Source of the DNA: Paludibacter sp.
GTDB taxonomy: Bacteria > Bacteroidota > Bacteroidia > Bacteroidales > Paludibacteraceae
DNA: 38,240 bases
NCBI GenBank assembly: GCA_013426815.1
Contig: JACDZH010000007.1
Coordinates: forward strand, 1-38,240
Direction of reading: 5' to 3'
Below are positions 11,664 to 20,889 of the stretch, one piece after another; position 1 is the stretch's first letter; every line of letters starts with the position of its first letter. The position numbers and the translations under genes were made by a program. Below the pieces are notes generated by a model, which was not told the origin of the DNA, searched no databases, and saw nothing but the letters and a program-made list of their open reading frames with translations.

Positions 11664-13436
11664 TTACTCATGAATAGACACTTCATTACCTTTATCAAAA
11701 TACGTAGTATGCAATAATTTATGAGATTTATGACCACAAGGTTCACCTAAAAACTCATCGTACAATTTAATAATATCAGGATTTTGATGCGATTTACGTA
11801 ATACTTTTCCATTATCTTCGCTATAAAGCGAAGCAGCGCGTTTTTTCAAAATTTCACTGTCACCATGATGGAACGGCTGACCACCACCACCAATACAGCC
11901 ACCGGGACAAGCCATAATTTCAATGGCATGATATTTCGATACTCCTGCTCTAACGTCATTCAATAGTTTACGCGCATTGGCCAATCCGTGTGCTATACCG
12001 ATATTAAAAGGCAATCCATCAAAATCAATAGTTGCCGAACGAATACCCTCCATACCACGTAATAATTTCAGATCCACTTTTTCCAGTGTTTTTCCGGTAT
12101 GCAATTCGTAGGCTGTGCGACAAGCCGCTTCAATAACACCACCCGTATTACCAAAAATAACACCAGCGCCTGTTGATTCGCCCATCGGATTATCAAATCC
12201 TTCTTCCGGCAAATCCATAAAATCAATATTTGCCTGTTTAATAAATAATGCCAACTCACGTGTAGATAATGAAAAGTCAACATCCGGATTACCATCTACC
12301 TTAAATTCATCGCGTTGACATTCATATTTTTTTGCCAGACAAGGCATGATTGAAACAACTACTAAATCTTTGCGGTTTACGCCAATTTTCTCAGCAAAAT
12401 ATGATTTTGCTATTGCTCCAAACATTTGTTGCGGCGATTTGGCCGTCGAAGGAATATCCAACAAATCAGAGAAGTTATGTTCAAAAAAGTTTACCCAACC
12501 CGGACAACAAGAAGTCAGCATTGGTAATTTCACAGTCGTATCACCACTCAAATGACGGTTCAAACGACCCAACAACTCTGTGCTTTCCTCCATAATAGTA
12601 AGATCGGCAGCAAAATCAGTATCGAACACGTACTTAAAGCCCAAACGACGTAAAGCAGCAACCATTTTCCCTGTCACCGAAGTGCCTGGTTCTAAGCCAA
12701 ATTCTTCGCCCAAAGCTGCACGTACAGCAGGAGCCGTTTGCACTATAACAGTTTTTGATTTATCGGAAAGGGCGCGAAGTACATCATTAGAATGGTCAAC
12801 TTCTGTCAATGCACCGGTTGGACATACCGAAACACATTGTCCGCAATAGGTACAAGGTGATTTCTCTAAATCCATTTCAAATGCAGGTGCAACTACCGAT
12901 TTAAATCCTCTATTAACAGCCGATAAGGCACCAACCGTTTGTATTTCATTGCACATCATTTCGCAACGACGACACATAATACATTTATCTACATCGCGAA
13001 TGATGGACGGTGACGTATCTTTACGATAAGTTGATTTCTCACCCTGATATGGAATGTCCCGAATTCCAAATTTAGTGGCAATGCTTTGCAACTCACAACT
13101 TCCGGACTTTGCACACACCAAACAATCGAATGGATGATCGGAAATCATTAATTTAACAATGGTTCGGCGTGCATTCAACACACGGATATTATGTGTATTC
13201 ACAACCATTCCCTCAATGGCTTCTGTAGCACAAGAAGGAGCAAGATTTTTACGACCTTCAACTTCTACCACGCAAACTCGGCAGCCACCGGGCTTATTTT
13301 CAATTTTCATATCGCAAAGTTCGAAATGACAAAGTGAAGGTATCTCGATTCCGACTTTTCTGGCTGCCTTTAAAAGTGAAGTTCCTTTTTCGACTTCTAC
13401 AATTTTATTATCTATTTTAAGTTTAATCATTTCCAT
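11664..13436 (-). CDS. [FeFe] hydrogenase catalytic subunit (HndD/HydA-like)
   Basis: All three H-cluster motifs: LTSCCPGW, MPCLAKKYE, EIMACPGGCIGGGGQP. N-terminal 2Fe-2S and ferredoxin-like 4Fe-4S domains also present. Confidence 0.95.
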   Translation of the reverse strand: MEMIKLKIDNKIVEVEKGTSLLKAARKVGIEIPSLCHFELCDMKIENKPGGCRVCVVEVEGRKNLAPSCATEAIEGMVVNTHNIRVLNARRTIVKLMISDHPFDCLVCAKSGSCELQSIATKFGIRDIPYQGEKSTYRKDTSPSIIRDVDKCIMCRRCEMMCNEIQTVGALSAVNRGFKSVVAPAFEMDLEKSPCTYCGQCVSVCPTGALTEVDHSNDVLRALSDKSKTVIVQTAPAVRAALGEEFGLEPGTSVTGKMVAALRRLGFKYVFDTDFAADLTIMEESTELLGRLNRHLSGDTTVKLPMLTSCCPGWVNFFEHNFSDLLDIPSTAKSPQQMFGAIAKSYFAEKIGVNRKDLVVVSIMPCLAKKYECQRDEFKVDGNPDVDFSLSTRELALFIKQANIDFMDLPEEGFDNPMGESTGAGVIFGNTGGVIEAACRTAYELHTGKTLEKVDLKLLRGMEGIRSATIDFDGLPFNIGIAHGLANARKLLNDVRAGVSKYHAIEIMACPGGCIGGGGQPFHHGDSEILKKRAASLYSEDNGKVLRKSHQNPDIIKLYDEFLGEPCGHKSHKLLHTTYFDKGNEVSIHE

Positions 13437-15312
13437 GTTCTACGAGCTTATTTTTTTCTAATTTAATACTGATGGCATCGAATGCACATTTTTCTTCACA
13501 AGCACCACACTTAATACATAAATCCTGATTAATCACATGTGCTTGTTTTTTGTCGCCAGTAATTGCATTCACTGGACAGCAGCGTTTACAAGCCGTACAA
13601 CCCACACATTGGTCGGGTTCAATGTAGTAATGTAGCAATGACTTACATTGACCTGCTCGACATTTTTTGTCGATAATGTGTTCCAAGTACTCTTCTTTAA
13701 AATTTAAAATAGTAGAAAGAACAGGATTTGGAGAAGTTTGACCCAATCCGCACAACGAAGTATCCTTAATTACTGAACTTAGGTTTTTTAATCTCTCCAT
13801 ATCTTCCATAGTGCCTTTGCCCTGTGTAATTCTTTCGAGAATTTCGTACAAGCGTTTGTTTCCAATGCGGCAAGGAGTACATTTTCCGCAGGATTCTTCG
13901 ACAATGAAGTCGAGGTAAAATTTTGCTACGGAAACCATACAATCATCTTCGTCAAGCACAATCATCCCGCCCGAACCCATCATTGAACCTGCTTCGACAA
14001 GGTTGTCATAGTCAATAGCTGTGTCAAGGTGTTTCTCTGTCAAACAGCCACCCGAAGGTCCTCCGGTTTGAACAGCTTTAAATTTTTTGCCATCTTTTAT
14101 TCCACCACCAATTTCGAAAATAATTTCGCGAAGCGTTATTCCCATAGGCACTTCAATTAAACCAACATTGTTGATTTTTCCGGCTAAAGCAAATACTTTA
14201 GTACCCTTCGATTTTTCAGTTCCAATGCTTGCATACCAATCTCCGCCTTTATTAATTATAACTGGAATATTGACAAATGTTTCTACATTGTTCACATTGG
14301 TTGGCTTGTTTAAATAGCCTGAAACTGAAGGAAATGGTGGTTTGAAAGTTGGTTCACCCCGCAAGCCTTCCATAGAAAGAATTAAAGCAGTTTCCTCGCC
14401 ACAAACAAATGCACCAGCTCCGTAACGCAATTCTATGTCGAAATTGAAGCCGGTTCCCATTATATTTTCGCCTAATAATCCAAGCTCACGTGCCTGATTA
14501 ATTGCCATTTTTAATCGGGTAATTGCCAATGGATATTCGGCACGAATATAAACCAACCCTTTTGTTCCACCAATAGAATAACCGCAAATGGCCATGGCCT
14601 CAATGACCGAATGAGGGTCGCCTTCCAAAATAGCACGATCCATAAATGCACCAGGATCTCCTTCATCTGCATTACAAACTACATACTTTTGATCAGCAGC
14701 CACTTTGCTGGTTATTTCCCATTTCAAGCCCGTAGGAAAACCTCCACCTCCACGACCTCTTAGTCCAGATTTTTTAATAATATCGATGGTTTGTTGGGCA
14801 TTCATCTGTGTGAGCACTTTCCCAAGTGCCAGATAACCGTCATTTATGATAGAGTCTTCAATATTTTCAGGATTGATTGCGCCACAATTTCGTAAAGCAA
14901 TACGATGTTGTTTCTTGTAAAATCCCATTTTCTGAGAATCGCTAACCTGAACGTTTGTTGCGGGATCGGTGTAAAACATTCGTTCAACTTTGTTACCTTT
15001 TACAATATGCTCTTCTACAATTTCTCGGGCATCTTTTGGTGTCACTTCGGTGTATAAAGTATTGTCATGCAACACTTTTACAATCGGTCCTTTTTCGCAG
15101 AAACCAAAACATCCTGTCATTGTAACCAGCACTTCTTGATCTAATCCTTTGTCTGTTAAAATTTCATTAAGGTTAAAGTTCAGGCATTTACTTTGAGCAG
15201 CATGGCAACCGGTACCTCCACAAACATGGAGATGCTTAAGGTATTTTGCACTGCAAGCTTCAAGCAATTCCTTCATTTTTTTAAGATCAGCCAAAGTTTT
15301 CAATTTTGTCAT
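13423..15312 (-). CDS. NuoF-like diaphorase subunit of [FeFe] hydrogenase (HndC/HydB-like)
   Basis: GLRGRGGGGFPTGLKW, CNADEGDPGAFMDR, ESCGKCTPCRIG, plus C-terminal 2x[4Fe-4S] CVGCTACKRCCPVNAI / CIKCGACEEKCAFDAI. Confidence 0.93.
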   Translation of the reverse strand: MTKLKTLADLKKMKELLEACSAKYLKHLHVCGGTGCHAAQSKCLNFNLNEILTDKGLDQEVLVTMTGCFGFCEKGPIVKVLHDNTLYTEVTPKDAREIVEEHIVKGNKVERMFYTDPATNVQVSDSQKMGFYKKQHRIALRNCGAINPENIEDSIINDGYLALGKVLTQMNAQQTIDIIKKSGLRGRGGGGFPTGLKWEITSKVAADQKYVVCNADEGDPGAFMDRAILEGDPHSVIEAMAICGYSIGGTKGLVYIRAEYPLAITRLKMAINQARELGLLGENIMGTGFNFDIELRYGAGAFVCGEETALILSMEGLRGEPTFKPPFPSVSGYLNKPTNVNNVETFVNIPVIINKGGDWYASIGTEKSKGTKVFALAGKINNVGLIEVPMGITLREIIFEIGGGIKDGKKFKAVQTGGPSGGCLTEKHLDTAIDYDNLVEAGSMMGSGGMIVLDEDDCMVSVAKFYLDFIVEESCGKCTPCRIGNKRLYEILERITQGKGTMEDMERLKNLSSVIKDTSLCGLGQTSPNPVLSTILNFKEEYLEHIIDKKCRAGQCKSLLHYYIEPDQCVGCTACKRCCPVNAITGDKKQAHVINQDLCIKCGACEEKCAFDAISIKLEKNKLVEHGND

Positions 15313-15718
15313 AATTTGCTTTTACTTTTGTGATTATATCTAAATATATTTTCTATTCAAAGTTTTAAAATTGGAATTGTTACTCGTTAATCAAAAAAGA
15401 AGAATGAAATACAATTACGATTAATATTCTAGAAGTTTAAAGTAAAATACAACAAAACTCAAACTATTTATTGTTAATTTACTTAAAATAGCAATATGCC
15501 GTAAATGTTGTCAATATTCAAAAAAATTTGGACTACCAATTCGCTCAATTTCAACAAAATCATATAAATTGTTGACTTTTTTGAAATTTTGCATAAAAGT
15601 ACAACATTGATTTAAACAAAACAAATCATTGCGGAAAAATTTCTTTAATTATTTTACTTCTGTCTTGTTTACATTAATTAACTAGCTAGGGTATTCTAAA
15701 TTAAATATTAAGTTAACA

Positions 15719-15750
15719 AAAATGGCGACAATAAATTTGCCGCCATCGTA
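15719..15750 (-). terminator. Candidate terminator downstream of miaB
   Basis: Minus-strand GATGGCGgcaaatttattgtCGCCATTTTTGTT hairpin followed by a T-rich run. Confidence 0.5.
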
Positions 15751-15769
15751 ATAATTCAAAAATACTTTG

Positions 15770-17140
15770 TTATTCTATTACTTCGCCAATAAGTGCCGCC
15801 GAAGAAGCACTTAAAATTTTTACTTGAATAGTTTCGCCAATATGTCTATTAATTCGTGGGAAAATTACCACTTTATTTTGTGATGTACGACCAAAAAGTT
15901 GTTCTTTCGACTTTTTGGAAAATCCTTCGACCAATACTTCGAAAGTTTTTCCAATATCACGATGATTTCCCTGATGCGTCAATTCTCGTTGTACATCAAT
16001 AATTTCGGCTAACCGACGTAATTTTTCTTTTTCGGGTATATTATCCGGTAAATTTTTGGCAGCAAAAGTTCCGGGACGTTCGGAATATTTAAACATAAAT
16101 GCCAAATCGAAATTAACCTCACGTAAGAGTGAAAGTGTAAGCTGATGATCTACTTCCGTTTCGCCATGAAAACCACAAAACACATCAGTACTTATGGATG
16201 CTTCGGGCAAAATGCGACGAATAGCTGCAATACGTTCCAAATACCATTCACGGGTATATTTTCGGTTCATCAATTTCAAAATTGCGTCACTGCCCGATTG
16301 TACGGGTAAATGTATTGCTTTACATAAGTTGGGATATTGCGCAATGGTTTCTAGTGTACAATCGGTCATATCTTTGGGGTGCGAAGTTGAAAACCTGAAA
16401 CGAATTTCGGGTGCAGCTTCGGCTACAATGCGCAACAATTCTGGAAACTCAATCAATTCACCGGCTTTTGCGATGTGATATGAATTTACATTTTGACCCA
16501 GTAAAGTCACTTCTTTATAATTCTTAGCTTGTAAATCTTTGAGTTCGTTCAAAATGCTTTCCACATCACGACTTCGTTCTCTTCCGCGTGTGTAAGGAAC
16601 AATGCAATAAGAACAAAAATTATTACAACCACGCATAATGGAAATAAACCCCGAAATGGATTTACCAATGCGTGTAGGAAGTATTTCACTATAAGTTTCG
16701 GTAGTTGAAAGTTCTACATTAATGGTTTTATTTCCATGCTCCACACTTCCAATCAAATTTGGAATATCCAAATATGCATCCGGACCTACAACGATATGAA
16801 CACCATGTTTATTGATTAATTCATCTTTCACTCGTTCGGCCATACAGCCTACCACTCCAATAATCAGTTTTTTATTTTTACCTTTGAGTGTTTCAAAATA
16901 CTTTAATCGGTTAATTACCTTTTGCTCAGCATTATCGCGAATAGAACAGGTGTTTACAAATATGGCATCTGCCTCGGCAATATTATCGGTCAACTCAAAA
17001 CCATCCATTTGCATTATTGAAGCTACTACTTCGCTATCTGCCATATTCATCTGACAACCATAGGTTTCGATGAAAAGTTTTTTGTCGTTCAAAGCTGATT
17101 TAAAATCCGTTAATTCGATAGTTAGTTCGTTTGAATTCAT
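15770..17140 (-). CDS. miaB: tRNA (N6-isopentenyl adenosine(37)-C2)-methylthiotransferase MiaB
   Basis: ETYGCQMNMADSE N-terminus, radical-SAM MRGCNNFCSYCIVPYTRGRERSR, TRAM-like C-terminus. Confidence 0.95.
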   Translation of the reverse strand: MNSNELTIELTDFKSALNDKKLFIETYGCQMNMADSEVVASIMQMDGFELTDNIAEADAIFVNTCSIRDNAEQKVINRLKYFETLKGKNKKLIIGVVGCMAERVKDELINKHGVHIVVGPDAYLDIPNLIGSVEHGNKTINVELSTTETYSEILPTRIGKSISGFISIMRGCNNFCSYCIVPYTRGRERSRDVESILNELKDLQAKNYKEVTLLGQNVNSYHIAKAGELIEFPELLRIVAEAAPEIRFRFSTSHPKDMTDCTLETIAQYPNLCKAIHLPVQSGSDAILKLMNRKYTREWYLERIAAIRRILPEASISTDVFCGFHGETEVDHQLTLSLLREVNFDLAFMFKYSERPGTFAAKNLPDNIPEKEKLRRLAEIIDVQRELTHQGNHRDIGKTFEVLVEGFSKKSKEQLFGRTSQNKVVIFPRINRHIGETIQVKILSASSAALIGEVIE

Positions 17141-17397
17141 TCTTTATTAGACTGTTTTTTGAGGCACAAAGATACACCAAGTAATGCATAATTCATAATT
17201 CAAAGTTATTAATGCTTTTAAATATTTTATTTTAAGCTAGTCTAAAAATGGGCATTAAGTCACGATTTAAAATTAATTTCACATTATTTAACTATGGTTT
17301 CACAAATCACATAAGCCTAGAAATGAATATATTACCAAGCATACTGTTAATTTTAACTTGAAATTCGAAATATATCTGAAAAATATTGATATAAATG

Positions 17398-17517
17398 TTT
17401 GCAGGATTAAAAAACTTTACTCAATTTTGCAATGTAAACAAACAGATAAATTTTTCATAGTTAAGGTTTAGGTTAAAATGTACAATGGGTGGCTGTGAAG
17501 TTACCCATTGTTTTTTT
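17398..17517 (+). ncRNA. Candidate ~80-nt small RNA with promoter-like sequence and terminator
   Basis: TTTG(17398)-N20-CAATTTTG(17422) promoter-like element, then hairpin ACAATGGGTggctgtgaagttACCCATTGTTTTTTT at 17481-17517. No ORF in between. Confidence 0.3.
17481..17517 (+). terminator. Rho-independent-type terminator in the miaB-greA intergenic region
   Basis: ACAATGGGT/ACCCATTGT stem followed by seven T. Confidence 0.7.
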
Positions 17518-17608
17518 CCAATATAATTTATGGAAACACATTAAAATAAATTTAAGAAATTGTTTGCTTTTTATGAAAAAAAGAAAAAAACAATTATACT
17601 TGATTCAA

Positions 17609-17640
17609 TTTGCACTAAATAAAAAAAACTTGTATATTTG
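17609..17640 (+). promoter_or_regulatory. Bacteroidetes-type promoter of greA
   Basis: TTTG-N20-TATATTTG about 95 bp upstream of the greA ATG. Confidence 0.65.
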
Positions 17641-17670
17641 CAACTCATTATGACACAAACAACGAATTGG

Positions 17671-17703
17671 AGTTCCGGCGAATATTGTCGGAATTCTTTT
17701 TTG
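17671..17703 (+). terminator. Terminator-like hairpin in greA 5' leader
   Basis: gTTCCGgcgaatattgtCGGAAttcTTTTTT lies between the greA promoter and start codon. Confidence 0.5.
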
Positions 17704-17735
17704 TTATATTTTTTTAAAAAAATGGAGAAATCGCT

Positions 17736-18206
17736 ATGGCAACAAATTATATGACCGCTGATGGTTACAAAAAATTGGTAGAAGAATTGAATGAACTTGA
17801 AAGAGTGCAACGCCCCGCTATATCGAAACTAATTGGAGAAGCCCGCGATAAAGGTGATTTATCGGAAAATGCTGAATATGATGCTGCCAAAGAAGCCCAA
17901 GGGATGCTTGAAATGAAAATTTCGAATCTGAAAAATATGATAAATTCAGCTCGTATGATTGACGAATCAAAAATTAACACAAACGAAGTTCAAATATTGA
18001 CCAGAGTTAAAATAAAAAACATAAAATCTGGGCAAATTATGACCTATATTATAGTTTCAGAAAGTGAAGCAAACTTAAAAGAGGGTAAACTATCTGTTAC
18101 AACACCCATTGCCAAGGGATTACTTGGGAAAAAAGTGGGTCAGAAAGCATCTGTTACTGTACCTTCGGGTGAAATGGAATTTGAAGTATTGGAAATTAGT
18201 TTATAG
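17736..18206 (+). CDS. greA: Transcription elongation factor GreA
   Basis: MTADGYKKLVEELNELERVQRPAISKLIGEARDKGDLSENAEYDAAKEAQGMLE signature. Confidence 0.96.
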   Translation: MATNYMTADGYKKLVEELNELERVQRPAISKLIGEARDKGDLSENAEYDAAKEAQGMLEMKISNLKNMINSARMIDESKINTNEVQILTRVKIKNIKSGQIMTYIIVSESEANLKEGKLSVTTPIAKGLLGKKVGQKASVTVPSGEMEFEVLEISL

Positions 18207-18275
18207 TTTACTGATTGAATATTGAATTTAACAAATTTACAAATCAACCATTAACCAATAACTATTTATATAAAT

Positions 18276-18668
18276 ATGACAATTTTTAGTCGTATAATTG
18301 CAGGAGAGATTCCTTGCTACAAAATTGCAGAAAATGAGCTGTTTTTTGCATTTTTGGATATCAACCCAATGTCCAAAGGGCATACACTCGTAATTCCAAA
18401 GGCAGAAAAAGATTATTTTTTTGATTTGAACGACAGCACTTTAGCCGACATGATTTTATTTGCAAAAAAAGTGGCAATTGCTATCGAAAAAAGTGTTTCA
18501 TGTGTTCGAATTGGAGTGGCTGTAATAGGTTTAGAAGTTCCACATGCTCACATTCACTTAATTCCTATCAAAAATGAATCTGATATGAATTTTCGGAATC
18601 CCAAACTGAAACTCAGTACTGACGAAATGAATGAAATTGCTAATAGAATCTCTGAAAATTTGGTGTAA
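18276..18668 (+). CDS. HIT family protein
   Basis: IFSRIIAGEIPCYKIAE N-terminus and histidine-triad HAHIHLIP. Confidence 0.93.
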   Translation: MTIFSRIIAGEIPCYKIAENELFFAFLDINPMSKGHTLVIPKAEKDYFFDLNDSTLADMILFAKKVAIAIEKSVSCVRIGVAVIGLEVPHAHIHLIPIKNESDMNFRNPKLKLSTDEMNEIANRISENLV

Positions 18669-18684
18669 GTATAATTTTATAACT

Positions 18685-18733
18685 AAACGTGTGAAGTTAA
18701 AAACCAATTGGTTTTAACTTCGCACGTTTTTTA
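18685..18733 (+). terminator. Terminator downstream of the HIT gene
   Basis: AACGTGtGAAGTTAAAAaCCAATTGGTTTTAACTTCgCACGTTTTTT, a long hairpin with a T-tract. Confidence 0.85.
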
Positions 18734-19072
18734 TTTTGAAAATAAATAATATGTAATAATTAATGATAAGTATTTGCTCGAAATTACTTTATACCTTATA
18801 GATAGATTATGTTATTGTTTATCAGACAGTAACATTAAATAATATTATAAATGAAAGTGCTTATCCACTTCGGTCAAGTGTTTTTGCTAATATACAATAT
18901 TTCAAGCATTTATATAAATGGCGAAATCGAAGCTAATTCATTGACATAATGGCTGTTGTGCTTTTTAATTTTTATCGAAATGGATAAGCAGTTAAATTAA
19001 TTAGTACTGAATTCTAATGTTTTTGATTAATATTTAGAAACACACTTGTAACTAGTAACTAAACTCTTGGAA

Positions 19073-20131
19073 CTACTTATCAATTTTTTTCAATCTTTTT
19101 CGCTCTGCTTTTAACCGTTTTTTTTCTGATTTTTCGATTGCCTTTTTCTCTCTGGTTTCTCGTTTTGCCACTATACGTTCTTCTATTACTTTTTTTACAT
19201 ATTCTATATATGGCACTATATACCGCATTTTCTTTGTCTCCAGCAAATCGTCCATGGTAATCATTATGCCTGTTTCGAAAACAGAACCAAAATCGGCATC
19301 GAAAATTGAACCAAAAACCCGCATTGTGTCTGTCAGTCCAATATATGCATGAAACATGGACGGAATGGTAACTCCTTGTGCGCGAATTGCTTTTTGAAGT
19401 GCTTTGTAATTTCCTGATGCGTCTTTTTCAATATATAGTTTATTGGCTATATACTTGGTTTTCTGACTTACATGAATCAAATTCCTTGAAGTAATAAGAT
19501 GATCGGGGTCGGGAAAATTCCGACTAAGGTATTCATAAATCAATTCGCGCGCTGTAACTGGATAATTACTGTAAATTGTAACTTTACCTATAAAATAACG
19601 AGCATTTTTTACACTGTGAATCAATGCTCCCAATCCATCCCACAGATTATCTAAAGCAAAAAGACTTTTGGTACCCATTTTGGATGTCTGATAATCGGGC
19701 TGTACAAAAGCTCTGCCCAATTCAATTGTATAGGGAATAAATTCTTTGATAAATCGAGGGCTAAAGATAAACAAATGGGACATAACAAATTCTGGTTGTC
19801 CATCCTCGTTCATAGTAACTTCGGTGCCCGGAAGATACCGATAACCTCCAATAATTTCAGCAGCCTCCGGATCCCAAACAATAAGTTGATAATATGGCTT
19901 TTCCATATAATCAAACTTGTCTGTATCCATTTCCTCACCACTTCCACCACCACTTGAGCGATAGGAAAGTTCGCGCAAACGACCAATTTCACGCATCACA
20001 TTTGGTGCGTTATGAGCCGATACAACATAAATTTCGTTGTGAGCCTTGTTGGTTGGGCGAAGAAACCTGTCAATAGTGAGTTCTTGTTTCAATAACTCTT
20101 TATCCACAGGTGGAACGATTGGTTTCATCAT
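19073..20131 (-). CDS. GNAT/hemolysin-like N-acyl(acetyl)transferase with Lys-rich C-terminus
   Basis: Acetyltransf_5-like core (VMREIGRLRELSYRSSGGGSGEEMDTDKFD...YYQLIVWDPEAAEIIGGYRYLPG) and tail KRLKAERKRLKKIDK. Confidence 0.65.
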   Translation of the reverse strand: MMKPIVPPVDKELLKQELTIDRFLRPTNKAHNEIYVVSAHNAPNVMREIGRLRELSYRSSGGGSGEEMDTDKFDYMEKPYYQLIVWDPEAAEIIGGYRYLPGTEVTMNEDGQPEFVMSHLFIFSPRFIKEFIPYTIELGRAFVQPDYQTSKMGTKSLFALDNLWDGLGALIHSVKNARYFIGKVTIYSNYPVTARELIYEYLSRNFPDPDHLITSRNLIHVSQKTKYIANKLYIEKDASGNYKALQKAIRAQGVTIPSMFHAYIGLTDTMRVFGSIFDADFGSVFETGIMITMDDLLETKKMRYIVPYIEYVKKVIEERIVAKRETREKKAIEKSEKKRLKAERKRLKKIDK

Positions 20132-20826
20132 AGAAAATTATCTTTAAAAAATTACCATACTTTAAAATGGCAGTACAAAAGTAAGGTTTTTTTGATATTT
20201 GTACCAATAGTTTAAAACTATTTAATGGTGTAAATCGAAATCATAATAGTTTTGTAATTATAAACCGCAGAAACTGCACAATTGGAGTTTATTTGTGCAT
20301 TTTTATTGGATGACTTTGGTTGAATATACAATCACATAAATATTTTAAATTTTCTTATTACTTAAATTTATCGAAATATGATTGAAATTTTGATCATATT
20401 CTTTTGGTACTAACAGAATTCGTGTGGTATTACAACAATTAACAATTTATACATATAGTTCCACTTAGTCATAAAAATTAAGAAAATAAATGTTCACATA
20501 GTTTTATATATTCTCTTTAAAAATATATAAAATTGATGCTTATCAACTTGATATATAAATCATTAACGAAGTTATTATACTATGTAATACTTTAAATTTT
20601 GAGAAACTTTGTGATTCTATTTTGAAAATATATGTTTAACTTCCATTGCTCGGGATGTGCAATTTGTGCTCTATTTTTAAATTAAACATCAACTCACACA
20701 AAAAGCAGTAGAACCTTCTTGATAGATGAAAAAGGTAAAAATTATTTTATAAGATACTCTTAATTTTATAATCATTTTTTATATAAAAACCAGATAAAAT
20801 ATTTGTTATAAAATTAGGACATAAGC

Positions 20827-20861
20827 AAAAAAAAAAGACCGAATAATCTGTCTTTTTTTAA
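20827..20861 (-). terminator. Candidate terminator downstream of glgP
   Basis: AAAAAAAGACcgaataatctGTCTTTTTTT. Confidence 0.6.
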
Positions 20862-20889
20862 TTTCAGTCTACAATTAATTTTAAATTTA

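Noticed and set aside
20132-20889. Long AT-rich intergenic region between the GNAT gene and glgP
   Set aside because: No convincing ORF, hairpin family or repeat beyond the glgP terminator and a weak GNAT promoter.
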